A DNA stretch of 64,000 nt from CAWBBA01 sp963741625 (GCA_963741625.1 CAVUIT010000011.1:186001-250000); one strand, 5' to 3'. Positions 1-8,963 are shown, counted from the first letter of the stretch. A program made the numbers and translations. Notes: a model not told the origin generated them from the sequence alone.

Positions 1-223
1 TGGACCCTTCGCTGGTTCGTTCTACAAGCTTGAATCCGCAGCGTTCTTCAGTAGCCTTAATCTTGCCCCAAACCGCTCGGAATGGCTGTTTCAGTTTCCT
101 GGCAGCTTTATTCATGGAACCGACTTCAAGGATAGCCTCTAGAATTCGGACTCTGCCGGTACCTATTACAAGCTTGCCTTTGTCGTTTTCGACCCAGATC
201 TTGGATCGCACTCGAAGAGCCAT
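1..223 (-). CDS. ModE-like N-terminal winged-helix regulator (partial, runs off the left edge)
   Basis: Translating the minus strand from an ATG at 223 gives about 74 residues that match the LysR/ModE-type helix-turn-helix found in molybdate-responsive regulators. The landmarks are an 'RSKIWVENDKGKLVIGTGR' lead-in, a helix 'ILEAILEVGSMNKAARKL' and a recognition region ending 'KATEERCGFKLVERT'. The frame is open to the window edge, so the C-terminal part (a molybdate-binding domain in full ModE, absent in short homologues) cannot be seen. The family binds DNA as a dimer and usually controls molybdate uptake or molybdoenzyme genes. The start is chosen because the family conventionally begins a few residues before the KIW motif; no strong ribosome binding site is visible. 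Confidence 0.72.
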   Translation of the reverse strand, partial: MALRVRSKIWVENDKGKLVIGTGRVRILEAILEVGSMNKAARKLKQPFRAVWGKIKATEERCGFKLVERTSEGS

Positions 224-543
224 CCAGAACCACCCTTCCGTCTTATATTGTAACTCATCGTCAAACGGCTCTGCCGCAGTCTGGGCACAGAGGTTATGCC
301 ATTATAGTCCTAATGCCGCATCTATTTCAACCACGCTTTTGTGGGCGCTGCAATCGTTCCGCTATGCGTGGGAGATTGCTTCGGGCTGCCGCCCTCGCAA
401 TTTAGGTCTTTGGAGGCACATTCGTATCATTATCACTTGAGCCGAAATGAAAGACGAGAAGTATCCCTCGGCGCAATGCGTGCTTGAACTGACCAGGATT
501 ATCGTGTATTGACCGGGTTACGATGAGTCCTACAGGAGGTCCC
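224..543. other. Intergenic stretch between divergent genes, with a fragment of a dispersed repeat
   Basis: No convincing gene. A 136-codon open frame on the plus strand overlaps the ModE-like gene antisense and has no protein-like composition. Bases about 371-403 hold a partial copy of the repeat that recurs at 22.6, 26.0 and 28.9 kb (GAGATTGCTTCGG followed by CCTCGCAAT). The ribosome binding site for ddl (ACAGGAGGT) lies at 532-540. Confidence 0.6.
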
Positions 544-1648
544 ATGGCGAGCGGTAGACTCAGAGTTGCGCTGATTTTCGGCGGCCGGTCTGCTGAGCAT
601 GAGGTGTCATTGCGTTCGGCCTGCTCCATCTTCGAGGCTATGGATAGAGACAAGTATGAGGTGGCGCCGGTCCTGATAACCCACGAAGGGGCATGGTATC
701 AACGGCCCGCGGAAATCTCTTCCTTTGATCGGGAACCAAACCTGTCGGAAAGTGACCGGCTTCTTTTTTCTCCTGATCCGGGGCACAAGGGATTTCTCCG
801 CATGCATGATGGCGGACAAACCGAGCCATTGCCTCTCGACGTCGTTTTTCCTGTTTTGCACGGCACTTTCGGAGAGGATGGCACTCTTCAGGGGCTCCTC
901 GATCTTGCTAACGTAGCCTTACGTCGGATGCGGAGTGCTCGCATCTGCGGTGGGAATGGACAAAGTCCTTATGAAGGGGGCTTTCCGCGACAGCGGCCTA
1001 CAGATTGGACCCTTCTTCTGGTTCCTGCGATCGGAATGGGAGGATCGCAAAACAGCCATACTGGAGAGGATGAGACAGGGCAGTTTTCCACTCTTCGTCA
1101 AGCCCGCCAATCTTGGATCATCGGTAGGAATAACTCGAGTTGCGGACCCTTCCGGCTTTGAGGCAGCCGTTGCTCTGGCAGCCTCGTACGACCGAAAGAT
1201 CCTGGTGGAAGACGGCATTCCCGGCCGGGAACTGGAAGTGAGCGTGCTCGGAAACGATCGGGCCACGGCCAGCGTACCTGGAGAGGTGATTGCTCACGCG
1301 GATTTTTACGACTATGAGGAGAAGTATATTCGCGATACCGCCGAACTGATCATCCCGGCGAATCTTTCTCCGTCGATAAGGGAAGAAGCTCGGTCAGCAG
1401 CCGTGACCGCATTCAGGGCCGTTGACGGGTCCGGCCTGGCCAGAGTCGACATGTTCCTCACTCCGGAAAATCGCATCGTGGTCAACGAGATCAACACCCT
1501 ACCCGGCTTCACTTCAGCCAGCATGTATCCCAAGCTCTGGGAGGCGACAGGTCTGCCTTACAGTGAACTCATCGACAAGCTCATAGATCTGGCGCTCGAA
1601 CGTCACCGCGACAAACAGAGCATCCGAACAGACAGACAGAAGCCATGA
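544..1648 (+). CDS. ddl: D-alanine--D-alanine ligase, interrupted by a single-base frameshift
   Basis: ATP-grasp ligase joining two D-alanines for peptidoglycan precursors, in the cytoplasm. The N-terminal part shows the family signature 'IFGGRSAEHEVSLRSA' and 'FPVLHGTFGEDGTLQG'. The C-terminal part shows 'FPLFVKPANLGSSVGI', the central ATP-binding region and 'VNEINTLPGFTSASMYPKLW'. Removing one base near 919-920 (the TT of GCCTTACG) joins the halves into about 367 residues, normal for Ddl, and restores 'VAYVGCGVLASAVGMDK'. The start is the ATG at 544, 4 bases after AGGAGGT. The stop overlaps the next start (ATGA at 1645-1648), so translation is probably coupled with the sugar nucleotidyltransferase. 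Ddl is normally essential, so a sequencing error is more likely than a real pseudogene. Confidence 0.9.
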
Positions 1649-2610
1649 AGGCAATGATCCTTGCTGCCGGACTGGGCACACGTTTGCGCCCCTTGACCCT
1701 GGAACGCGCGAAGCCTGCCATCCCTCTCCTCGGAAAACCGCTGGTAATAAGGCTGCTTGAAAAATTGGCGAAACACGGAGCTACTGATTTCAGACTGAAC
1801 CTGCACCATCTTCCGCGCACCATCGAAGACCTTTTTCGGGACGGTCCTTGGGATAGCCTTCCTGTCTCCTTCTCATACGAGCCCCATATCCTGGGAACCG
1901 CCGGCGGGCTCAAGGCCAACGAGGCCTTCTTCGACCAGGGGACGTTTCTCATGGTTAATGGGGACATCGTGATGGAGTTCCCCCTCAAAGAGGCTGTAGC
2001 ATTCCATCGGCAGCGGGAAGCACTGGCTACCCTGGTCCTGTACCCACAGCAAGCGCCGTATCGTCATTCTCCCATCCGCATCGACGAGGAGGGGCATCTC
2101 CGCAATTTCAAAGGGATATGGCCGGGTGGGAACCCCCGCGCGGAAACCTATGTGTTCACTGGAGTCCACATCCTAGAACCTGAGATTTTCCGATTCATAC
2201 CCGAGGGACAGTTCTATGAGATCAACGATCAGGTTTATCTTCATGCGCTGCAAAACGGTATGAATGTCTACGGCTTTCCTGTTGACGGCTATTGGAACGA
2301 TCTGGGGGACCCAAGACGGTACCTGGAAGCGCAGAAGGCCATGTTCAAACGGGAAGCTTCCACTCTCCCTGTGTACATCTCCCCGGATGCCAGTCTGGAC
2401 GATCGCGTCGCATTTCGCCCCTTTGTGTCCGTGGGACCGGGGTGCGTGCTGGAACACGACTGTTTCGTGGAAAACTCCATACTCTGGGATGAAGTCTGCG
2501 TGAGAAGCCGCGCTTCGGTCCGGAACTCCATCGTAGGAGCGAACATGACCGTGGAGGGTGACTGCATCGACAGAATCGTGACCCGGAACGGGGAGGTCCC
2601 TATTGCTTGA
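1645..2610 (+). CDS. Sugar-1-phosphate nucleotidyltransferase (MurU-like)
   Basis: 321 residues. The N-terminus has the nucleotidyltransferase signature 'ILAAGLGTRLRPLTLERAKP', followed by the 'VNGDIVMEF' metal-binding segment. The family transfers a nucleotidyl group to a sugar 1-phosphate, releasing pyrophosphate. The immediate downstream partner is an AmgK-like kinase, the pairing known from the MurNAc/GlcNAc recycling route, where AmgK makes MurNAc-1-P and MurU makes UDP-MurNAc. Pseudomonas MurU is about 223 residues; this protein has roughly 90 extra C-terminal residues with hexapeptide-like character ('DASLDDRVAFRPFVSVGPGC'), as in mannose- or glucose-1-P transferases. The exact sugar is therefore uncertain. 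It overlaps ddl upstream by 4 bases and the kinase downstream by 8. Confidence 0.85.
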   Translation: MKAMILAAGLGTRLRPLTLERAKPAIPLLGKPLVIRLLEKLAKHGATDFRLNLHHLPRTIEDLFRDGPWDSLPVSFSYEPHILGTAGGLKANEAFFDQGTFLMVNGDIVMEFPLKEAVAFHRQREALATLVLYPQQAPYRHSPIRIDEEGHLRNFKGIWPGGNPRAETYVFTGVHILEPEIFRFIPEGQFYEINDQVYLHALQNGMNVYGFPVDGYWNDLGDPRRYLEAQKAMFKREASTLPVYISPDASLDDRVAFRPFVSVGPGCVLEHDCFVENSILWDEVCVRSRASVRNSIVGANMTVEGDCIDRIVTRNGEVPIA

Positions 2611-3622
2611 CCGCGAGCAGGAAGTCGAAAAGCGGTTGCTGTCCGCCGCGTGGGGAACCGACCTGCCCAACAGAGTAGAAAAGCTTGCCGGGGACGCATC
2701 CACGCGTGTCTACTTCCGGGCTCTTTACCCTGGCAAGGGTAGCGCGATCATTATGCTCCAGCCCCACCCAGGGAGAGATGAGGAGGCCGCGTTCCTGGAA
2801 ATTCAAGAATTCCTGGAAGCCCTAGGTCTCCCTGTTCCACGGGTCTACGCGCACGATAGAAACCAGGGGATCGTGGTCCTGGAGGATTTGGGTGACAATC
2901 TCCTCGAATCCGTGGTGGAACGGGCATCCCGTGCCGAGCTTAGAGAGATATACGGAGAGGCGGTGAAGCTCCTTCTGAGGATGCGCCATGCCACAAGCAA
3001 CCTTACCTCGGGCTGCAGAGCCTTTGACCTGGCATTTGACGAAGCGAAACTGATGGAGGAGATGCACTTTTTCCTCACCCATTTCGTTGAGGGGCTATGC
3101 AAAACAAAGCTTTCGGCAGCAGCCTCCTCAATACTCGAAGAATTTTTCCTCAGCATTTGCAGGACCTTGGCGGCTCAACCCCGCATCTTTACTCACCGGG
3201 ATTTCCATTCAAGAAACCTGATACTCCACGAGAATCGCCTCGTAATGTTAGACTTTCAAGATGCCAGAATGGGGCCTGCCCAATACGACCTTGCGTCACT
3301 GCTGCGCGATTCTTACGTTACCCTGCCGGAGGAACTGGTCGAGGAACTCCTGACAGCTTATTTGGACGAGATCGGCGAAACAAAGGAAAGTTTTCGTACC
3401 AGGTTCCGCTACATATTCGATGTGATGTCGCTCCAGCGAAACATCAAGGCGCTAGGCACCTTCGGCTACCAGTTGTCTGTTCGCGGCTGCGGCAGATACT
3501 CGTCGTCGATTCCCCGTACGGCTGCGTACGTGTCACACAATATCAGCCTCTATCCGGAGTTTACCAGGTTCAGATCTGCGGTGGAGGATCTGATCTGCGC
3601 GCCATCCATAACTTTCCTTTAA
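2603..3622 (+). CDS. Aminoglycoside-phosphotransferase-fold sugar kinase (AmgK-like)
   Basis: 339 residues with an APH kinase fold. The catalytic loop 'THRDFHSRNLILHENRLVMLDFQDARMGP' carries the catalytic Asp in HRDFHSRN and the metal-binding Asp in LDFQDA. AmgK phosphorylates the anomeric hydroxyl of MurNAc or GlcNAc during wall recycling, and length and neighbour agree with that role. The start is a TTG at 2603 inside the end of the preceding gene; GGGAGGT at 2591-2597 sits 5 bases upstream and decides this start. There is no other in-frame start near that ribosome site. It is the last gene of the ddl operon. Confidence 0.82.
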   Translation: MLDREQEVEKRLLSAAWGTDLPNRVEKLAGDASTRVYFRALYPGKGSAIIMLQPHPGRDEEAAFLEIQEFLEALGLPVPRVYAHDRNQGIVVLEDLGDNLLESVVERASRAELREIYGEAVKLLLRMRHATSNLTSGCRAFDLAFDEAKLMEEMHFFLTHFVEGLCKTKLSAAASSILEEFFLSICRTLAAQPRIFTHRDFHSRNLILHENRLVMLDFQDARMGPAQYDLASLLRDSYVTLPEELVEELLTAYLDEIGETKESFRTRFRYIFDVMSLQRNIKALGTFGYQLSVRGCGRYSSSIPRTAAYVSHNISLYPEFTRFRSAVEDLICAPSITFL

Positions 3623-3653
3623 ATACACAGGGATCACCACAATTAATTAATGT

Positions 3654-3682
3654 TTTACATTAATGATTTGTTGTAATATATT
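3654..3682 (+). promoter_or_regulatory. Sigma-70 type promoter for the 3749 gene
   Basis: TTTACA at 3654-3659, exactly 17 bases, then TATATT at 3677-3682, in an AT-rich gap after the kinase stop. Transcription would start near 3690, about 60 bases before the signal-peptide protein. One mismatch to consensus in each hexamer. Confidence 0.6.
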
Positions 3683-3748
3683 GTTATTTCTGGTATAGTC
3701 TTAAATACCAGGATGGCCTCCCATCCGACCCCTCCAGGAGTTGGAGAA

Positions 3749-4363
3749 ATGAAAACTACTCTGCTGCTTAGCCTGGTCCTGGCAGTCATCGCGACAGCGA
3801 GCACGGCTGCCCAGGCTTCTGAGACGATTGGCATCGACTCAACAATAAGCCAGATGAAACAGGACCTTCAAATCCAGGTTGAACGCATCAGAAGGGCACG
3901 CGAAACCGCAAGCTCCCAGATGACATTGGCCAGAATTCGCATAGCCGAACAGCTGAGACGCTCCGAAGAAGATCTGAGCAGGCAAATTGAGAGCCTGGAA
4001 AGGTTTCGCGAGCAAATGGCCGATCAGAAGGGTGAGACCGACCAGGCTGTGGTCCGGATGCAGAAAGACTGGAAGCAATTCATACAACAGGCTTTTTCTG
4101 ACCTTGATTCCCAGCTCAGAGAAACCAACAGCCTCATCACGCAGATGGAAACCCTTCGGGACAGGTTTGATGTCGATGCGGATGAATTGCCACAGCCTAC
4201 CATAGAGCAGATAATGACCCCTTCCGCGCCGCAGGCTCCGGCTAATCCGCAACCTGTTACTCCTACTCCGACAGTAACACAGACGCCCCCTGCAAATCCG
4301 GAGCCTGCTACCACTACTCCGACGGTCACTGCGGCTACCCCAACCAGTACCGGCTCCACTTGA
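3749..4363 (+). CDS. Exported coiled-coil protein with Pro/Thr-rich tail
   Basis: 204 residues from the ATG at 3749, which follows GGAG. Residues 1-24 form a typical signal peptide ending AQAS. Residues about 35-150 are a long charged helix with heptad-like spacing (many E, R, Q), predicted coiled coil. The last 50 residues are low-complexity, rich in Pro and Thr with repeated 'TPTVT', 'NPQP' and 'NPEP' units, possibly a surface or wall-spanning linker. No enzymatic motif is seen. It is preceded by its own promoter and probably transcribed alone. Function unknown. Confidence 0.7.
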   Translation: MKTTLLLSLVLAVIATASTAAQASETIGIDSTISQMKQDLQIQVERIRRARETASSQMTLARIRIAEQLRRSEEDLSRQIESLERFREQMADQKGETDQAVVRMQKDWKQFIQQAFSDLDSQLRETNSLITQMETLRDRFDVDADELPQPTIEQIMTPSAPQAPANPQPVTPTPTVTQTPPANPEPATTTPTVTAATPTSTGST

Positions 4364-4520
4364 CCGTATCAGCATTAATTGTCCGGTGGACAACAGAATT
4401 GAGCCTTAGTGAAGAAAGCTCGGCTCCGCGACAGACCACGATCTTACAGAACAGCCGTTTTCACTCAAAAACATTTGCAGGATTGCGACACGTGCATTAA
4501 GCTGTAACGTAGGTGATCAC

Positions 4521-4970
4521 GTGGAAGTAACCTGTTCAAAGTGTTGTATCCTGCTTAACCTGCGGGACGAGAAAGTCCCAATCGGGAGATCGTACGCGGT
4601 CTGCCCAGGCTGTGGTTCCCGCATCAACATATTCATGAGCCTGAGACCCGGCGCTGTGGTGACCAATCTTACCGGCTTGAGGTTCCTCGGGAACAATGAA
4701 GACTTGAACGACCAGTTCTGCGATCCTGGCGAATTGTGGCGCGTCGAGGAGGTAGTGGAGCCTTGCCCAGACAGGGGAAAAGGGAGGGCTTGTGAAGTTG
4801 AAAACCGCGGGCGCTGCCCCAACCAGCGACTGGTGATCAGGCTGCGAGGAGACAAAACACTGTACAAGACATGCTTGTACCGACAAGGCAGGCGGGTTTT
4901 CGATAAGAACCGCCGGTCGCCCGTGGGGAATCGTGGTGTTTCAAGCGGGTACAATCCCAGGGGCAAATAA
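4521..4970 (+). CDS. Small MJ0042-type zinc-ribbon protein
   Basis: 149 residues from a GTG at 4521. The N-terminus has 'CSKC' then 'CPGCGSRINI' about 25 residues later, with the pattern of MJ0042-type zinc fingers (C-x2-C, a 'KVPIGRSYAV' middle, C-x2-C). The rest contains further cysteines (DQFCDP, PCPDRGKGRAC, GRCPN, KTCLYR) but no recognised domain. Several deltaproteobacterial regulatory proteins carry this N-terminal finger. Function unknown; it converges on the dch-type gene. Confidence 0.55.
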   Translation: MEVTCSKCCILLNLRDEKVPIGRSYAVCPGCGSRINIFMSLRPGAVVTNLTGLRFLGNNEDLNDQFCDPGELWRVEEVVEPCPDRGKGRACEVENRGRCPNQRLVIRLRGDKTLYKTCLYRQGRRVFDKNRRSPVGNRGVSSGYNPRGK

Positions 4971-4988
4971 TTTCCTCTTCCTACGCGC

Positions 4989-5768
4989 CTACTCGTTCCT
5001 CCATTCAGGCTTGCGCTTTTCGAGGAACGCATTGATCCCCTCATTGGCATCATAACCTTCCATAAGGTCTTTCAAGTAGAGGGATTCCATCCGGGGAAAA
5101 TCTTCCCGGATCCTTCGGAAGAAGTCATTCCGCACCGCCTCGTTGGCGATGCGAAGACATGAAGCGCTCTTGGGGATGATGTGCTTCTCGATCCACTGGG
5201 AGGCCACTTCCCATGCGTCCTGCCCCTCGTCGGTCAAAATGTTCACCATGCCTATCCGATGAGCCTCTAAAGCATCAATGGAACGTCCTGTGAGCACCAG
5301 ATCATCAGCATGAGACTGCCCCACTTTTCGCGGCAACATCACTGACGCGGGAGGCGGAAACACGCCCAGTATGATCTCAGGCTGGCCGAACATTGCTGTC
5401 CTGTCGGCCACAATAAAGTTGCAGAACAGGGCCAGCTCCATTCCTCCCCCGAGGCACTGGCCGCGCACTACAGCCATAGTAGGAACGGCCAATCTTACGA
5501 GCTGGTAGAACACCCCGTGGAAGGCCTTCAGCATCATTGCGGCTTTATCTTTGGTATGCTCCTGAACACTGGCCCCAAATGAAAAATGCTTGCCCACGCC
5601 TTCAAAAACTATAAGCTTTACGTGTTTCGCGGTCCCCAATCCGTCGAGTGCGGCGGAGATCTCACCAAGCATTGCGGCTTCCATTATGTTGGCCTTGGGA
5701 GAGTTCAGAATAATCTTGAAAACAGCGCCTTCGAAATGCTCTTCACACTGAATCAGCCGGTATTGCAT
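4989..5768 (-). CDS. dch: Enoyl-CoA hydratase family protein, probable cyclohexa-1,5-dienecarbonyl-CoA hydratase
   Basis: 259-residue crotonase-fold protein. Oxyanion-hole segments are visible as 'FSFGASVQEH' and 'GQCLGGGMELALFCNFIVAD', with 'FGQPEIILGVFPP' after them. These features and the length match dienoyl-CoA hydratases of anaerobic benzoate degraders, which hydrate cyclohexa-1,5-diene-1-carbonyl-CoA after benzoyl-CoA reduction. The assignment gains weight from the next gene, the ring hydrolase of the same pathway. The start at 5768 follows GGGAGG. It is separated from the ring hydrolase by 263 bases containing a palindromic repeat, so it may have its own promoter. Confidence 0.82.
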   Translation of the reverse strand: MQYRLIQCEEHFEGAVFKIILNSPKANIMEAAMLGEISAALDGLGTAKHVKLIVFEGVGKHFSFGASVQEHTKDKAAMMLKAFHGVFYQLVRLAVPTMAVVRGQCLGGGMELALFCNFIVADRTAMFGQPEIILGVFPPPASVMLPRKVGQSHADDLVLTGRSIDALEAHRIGMVNILTDEGQDAWEVASQWIEKHIIPKSASCLRIANEAVRNDFFRRIREDFPRMESLYLKDLMEGYDANEGINAFLEKRKPEWRNE

Positions 5769-5863
5769 CAGACTTTCCTCCCATGAGCGGGCTTCAGCAG
5801 GTCAGATGGTCATCTCGCGCTTCTCTCGCCAGCAGCAATATGTCGAGAGGCGCAGTTTAATAG

Positions 5864-5947
5864 GTAGGGGCACGGCATGCCGTGCCCGCATCACCCACAT
5901 GGCGGCCGAATTCTTCAGCCGCAAGGGGACAGCATGCCGTGCCCTAC
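5864..5947. repeat. Inverted-repeat element with GGCACGGCATGCCGTGCC core
   Basis: An 84-base element starting GTAGGGGCACGG and ending CCGTGCCCTAC. Each arm is itself palindromic around GGCATGCC, and the arms are inverted copies with small differences. The GTAGGGG...CCCTAC borders are the same as in the elements at 14012 and 14438, which have a different core. Confidence 0.75.
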
Positions 5948-6031
5948 ATCTTCGCGCAGCACCAAGCACCTCTGTAATTCCGACGTTCCCATGTAGAGTG
6001 GGGAACGGCTTACAGAGCCACTTGCTCAACT

Positions 6032-7162
6032 TTATGTCTGTGGTTTCCCCATTACCTGGGCGAAGCTTTCCGGCGTAGCCGGCGCCCCTTCCGCGATAAG
6101 TTGACGCCACCGGATGAAATCTATGACATCCTTGCCCGTGATCTTCTTAGTATTGAAAGAATTGAAGCCCAGATACGCTTCATAAGTCATATTCGCCATC
6201 AGCCAGTGACGGTTGGCCAGCTTGGTCTGATCCCAGAAGAATTTCTTCTTGGCTCGGATACCGTCAACGGCCTTAATCAGACAGCCGGGGAAGAGGTTGG
6301 CAAAGGTCCAAACCACCCTGTTCACTTCTTTGTCCAGAAGCTCGAAGTCCTTAGGAAGCTCTTTCATCATTTCCTTGGCTTCTTTTCCCGCCGCGCCGGT
6401 CTTGAATTCGCCATAAACGATTTCGCCGTCAGCTACGTACGTTTCGGTAATCACCAGAGGGTTCCGTATGAACTTATCCCCTTGTTTGAGCACTGGGATC
6501 GCCTTGGAAATCAGGTTCTTGGCCCTCATCTTGTAAGCGCTCCACATCTCGCAACTCACGCAGTTCCACATCGCATCTTCCATCGATAGGAACCAGGGGA
6601 GGAAGTCAGTGGAGCCGCCGTCGGGACTGGAACCGTGCCGAGCACCGGCCTGGCCGAAGATGGCCAAGTCGCTGGAAATGGCCAGATCGCACGCCATTCC
6701 GATTTCCTGGCCGCCGGCAACCCTCATGCCATTCACACGACATATCACAGGCTTTTTGCAATTCAGGATCGCGTCTACCATTCCATTGAAAAGATCCATA
6801 TACTCCCCATATTCGTGGGGCCGCATGGAATAGTATTCCGCATATTCTTTGGTGTTTCCTCCGGTGCAGAAGGCGATGTCGCCGGTTCCGGTGAAAACGA
6901 CGGCCACCACGGAACGGTCCTGGCTGGCAGCCGAGAATCCGGCAATTACCCCCTTGACCATTTCTGTGGTGTAGGAATTGTACTGCTTGGGATTGTTCAG
7001 GCGAATCCATGCGACGTAGAGTCCGTCAATTGCTTTGCCTTCCGGCGAAGTCAACGGCTTCTTTTCGTAGACCGTGCACGGAGCCTCGGTTCCCCAATGT
7101 TCGGGACCCATGAGGATGTGATCTTTGCTGCTGTTGTCTCTAGGCAACCATTCCAACGTCAT
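6032..7162 (-). CDS. bamA: 6-oxocyclohex-1-ene-1-carbonyl-CoA hydrolase
   Basis: 376 residues, the normal length for BamA/Oah, a crotonase-superfamily enzyme that hydrates and then hydrolytically opens the alicyclic ring to 3-hydroxypimelyl-CoA in anaerobic aromatic degradation. Recognisable family stretches are the N-terminal 'HILMGPEHWGTEAPC', 'NNPKQYNSYTTEMVKGVI', the oxyanion region 'TGGNTKEYAEYYSM', 'GGQEIGMACDLAISSDLA' and 'GARHGSSPDGGSTDFLPW'. The ATG at 7162 is chosen over longer frames because AGGAGGT lies 6 bases upstream. It is a widely used marker gene for anaerobic aromatic degraders. The 6-hydroxycyclohexene-carbonyl-CoA dehydrogenase that normally acts just before it is not in this window. 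Confidence 0.95.
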   Translation of the reverse strand: MTLEWLPRDNSSKDHILMGPEHWGTEAPCTVYEKKPLTSPEGKAIDGLYVAWIRLNNPKQYNSYTTEMVKGVIAGFSAASQDRSVVAVVFTGTGDIAFCTGGNTKEYAEYYSMRPHEYGEYMDLFNGMVDAILNCKKPVICRVNGMRVAGGQEIGMACDLAISSDLAIFGQAGARHGSSPDGGSTDFLPWFLSMEDAMWNCVSCEMWSAYKMRAKNLISKAIPVLKQGDKFIRNPLVITETYVADGEIVYGEFKTGAAGKEAKEMMKELPKDFELLDKEVNRVVWTFANLFPGCLIKAVDGIRAKKKFFWDQTKLANRHWLMANMTYEAYLGFNSFNTKKITGKDVIDFIRWRQLIAEGAPATPESFAQVMGKPQT

Positions 7163-7302
7163 GTTCGACCTCCTATTTCGAATTAAGCGCTCCCGCGGCC
7201 TCCGCTTGGTCTCCATTCTCATGGCTGCCAATGCGACGCGAAAGCCGACAGAAATACCAAGGGCAACTCACCCCGCCCTTCTCCCGACCAGCGGCTTTTA
7301 GG

Positions 7303-7791
7303 CTACTTGACCGGCTCGAAGGCGTAGCATACTCGCGGCATCTCCACAATTTCCCGGCCAAATTCCTGCGGGACTGGATCTACATCGAACACCGCCAACT
7401 TGACCTGGTCGTCGACCTTCAGCTCACCTTCCTTGCAGTTGATGATGCGCACAAAAAAGCTCAGCTTCCCCTGCAAGTCAACCAGGGCATGGATCATCGG
7501 GGGCTTGCCGAAACCCAGCGGCACCCCTACGACTTCCTCGGTGAATTCGAGCACAGTGCCCGTCGTAGGCCAGTCGATCCATTCCATGTTGGTGCTGTAA
7601 CATTCCGGGCAGAGCACCCTTGGGGGGAATGGCTCAGCACCGCAATCCTTGCACTTCGTGGTGGTGAATCGTCCCTCTTTCAAGTGCTCGTAAAAGGGGT
7701 AAATCTGGTTGAACTCTTTGGACTGCTGTGGAAACAGGTCCATAGTGGCCATATATTTTCCATCCAGGACGGAGATTCCGGGTGTGCTCAT
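7303..7791 (-). CDS. Zn-ribbon / OB-fold (DUF35) acyl-CoA-associated protein
   Basis: 162 residues. A rubredoxin-like zinc ribbon (C47-x2-C50 and C61-x2-C64) is followed by an OB-fold ('GTVLEFTEEVVGVPLGFGKPPMIHALVDL'). DUF35 proteins are obligate partners of thiolase-like enzymes and organise the acyl-CoA channel between active sites. Its start overlaps the stop of the thiolase gene by 4 bases (ATGA), and GGAGGT precedes the ATG at 7791, so the two are translationally coupled. Confidence 0.88.
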   Translation of the reverse strand: MSTPGISVLDGKYMATMDLFPQQSKEFNQIYPFYEHLKEGRFTTTKCKDCGAEPFPPRVLCPECYSTNMEWIDWPTTGTVLEFTEEVVGVPLGFGKPPMIHALVDLQGKLSFFVRIINCKEGELKVDDQVKLAVFDVDPVPQEFGREIVEMPRVCYAFEPVK

Positions 7792-8963
7792 GCGACCTCC
7801 CTGCCGTAGATAAGGACGGTGTGAGCGGCTATGAATCCGCTGAGGTTGTGGGTCAAGCCTATTGCCGCACCAGGAACCTGCTGGATGGCATCTCCACGCA
7901 GTTGGCGCGTGACTTCCATGGCTTGCCGGATTCCCGTTCCGCCGAACGGATGGCCGCATCCAAGCAGGCCCCCGTCAGTGTTTGTCGGGACCTGGCCTCC
8001 AAAATCGTTCTGGCCGTCTCCGACAAATGGACCTCCCTCGCCTTTCTTACAGAACCCAAGATCTTCCATCTCGATGATTTCCGAAATGGTGAAGCAGTCG
8101 TGGGTCATGGCCACGTCAACGTCCTTGGGCTGCACTTTGGCCTTCATATAGGCCTGCTCGGCCGCGATCTTTAGAGCTTCCCAAGTGGTCCAATTGGGCA
8201 TGTTCGCGGACATATTGTTGATCGACGCCTGGGCCGTCCCGCGGATGTATACCAAAGGCTTGTCGGTCATCTGTTTGGCCTTCTCTTCCGTGGCCAGGAT
8301 GACCGCAGCGGCTCCATCGGTGATGGGGCAGCAGTCATAAAGCGTCAACGGCGGCACGATCATTCGACCGCTCATGACCTCTTCCATGGTGACCGGTGTC
8401 TGAAACTGGGCTTTGGGGTTTTTCGCGGAATTCCGGCGGTTCTTGACAGAAATCTGCGCCAGGTGCTCTTTGGCCGTCCCATACTGCTTCATGTGTTGCT
8501 TCGCGACCATAGCGAATACAGGTGGCGGAAGCCCGAGGCCCTGAATCCCATCCCAGTCGTGATCCACTGAAGCAAGTTCGCTGTAGAAAACCTCCCACCT
8601 CTGCGGAGTGTAGAGCTTTTCGCCCCCCGCCACCATGACAACGTCAGCTTGGCCCGACTTGATGAGACCAAAGGCCAATATTATAGCTGAACTGCCGCTG
8701 GCGCAAAGGAGTTCCACACGTGCACAGATGTTTTTCGGCTGGATTCCCACATATTCGGCGACCAGTGGAGCCAAGTGGGTCTGGTAGGAGGTGCGCTCGG
8801 TATAGGCGGACGCGACCAGCAATCCGTCTATATCTTTGGGGTTTAGTTGGGGGTTGTCGTCGTAACAGGCCTTGGCTGCTTCCTGGAAGAAGTCCCTCTG
8901 ACTGCCGTTTCTGACCCCCCATTCGGACATTCCCCCGGCGACTACGCACACATTGCGATCCAT
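7788..8963 (-). CDS. Thiolase-family acyl-CoA acyltransferase (DUF35 partner)
   Basis: 391 residues. The N-terminal nucleophile is Cys87 in 'ELLCASGSSAII'; the C-terminal catalytic histidine motif is 'LLGCGHPFGGTGIRQ'. Lengths and motifs match the thiolases that pair with DUF35 proteins, related to the SCP2/BbsB type. Placed with dch and bamA, it may carry out a thiolytic or condensing step in the lower pathway from pimelyl-CoA derivatives, but the substrate is an inference. The ATG at 8963 follows GGAGGT. It is the first gene of the minus-strand block. Confidence 0.87.
   Translation of the reverse strand: MDRNVCVVAGGMSEWGVRNGSQRDFFQEAAKACYDDNPQLNPKDIDGLLVASAYTERTSYQTHLAPLVAEYVGIQPKNICARVELLCASGSSAIILAFGLIKSGQADVVMVAGGEKLYTPQRWEVFYSELASVDHDWDGIQGLGLPPPVFAMVAKQHMKQYGTAKEHLAQISVKNRRNSAKNPKAQFQTPVTMEEVMSGRMIVPPLTLYDCCPITDGAAAVILATEEKAKQMTDKPLVYIRGTAQASINNMSANMPNWTTWEALKIAAEQAYMKAKVQPKDVDVAMTHDCFTISEIIEMEDLGFCKKGEGGPFVGDGQNDFGGQVPTNTDGGLLGCGHPFGGTGIRQAMEVTRQLRGDAIQQVPGAAIGLTHNLSGFIAAHTVLIYGREVA

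Noticed and set aside
30..440. 136-codon open frame on the plus strand
   Set aside because: It runs antisense to the ModE-like gene, has no ribosome site and the composition is not protein-like.
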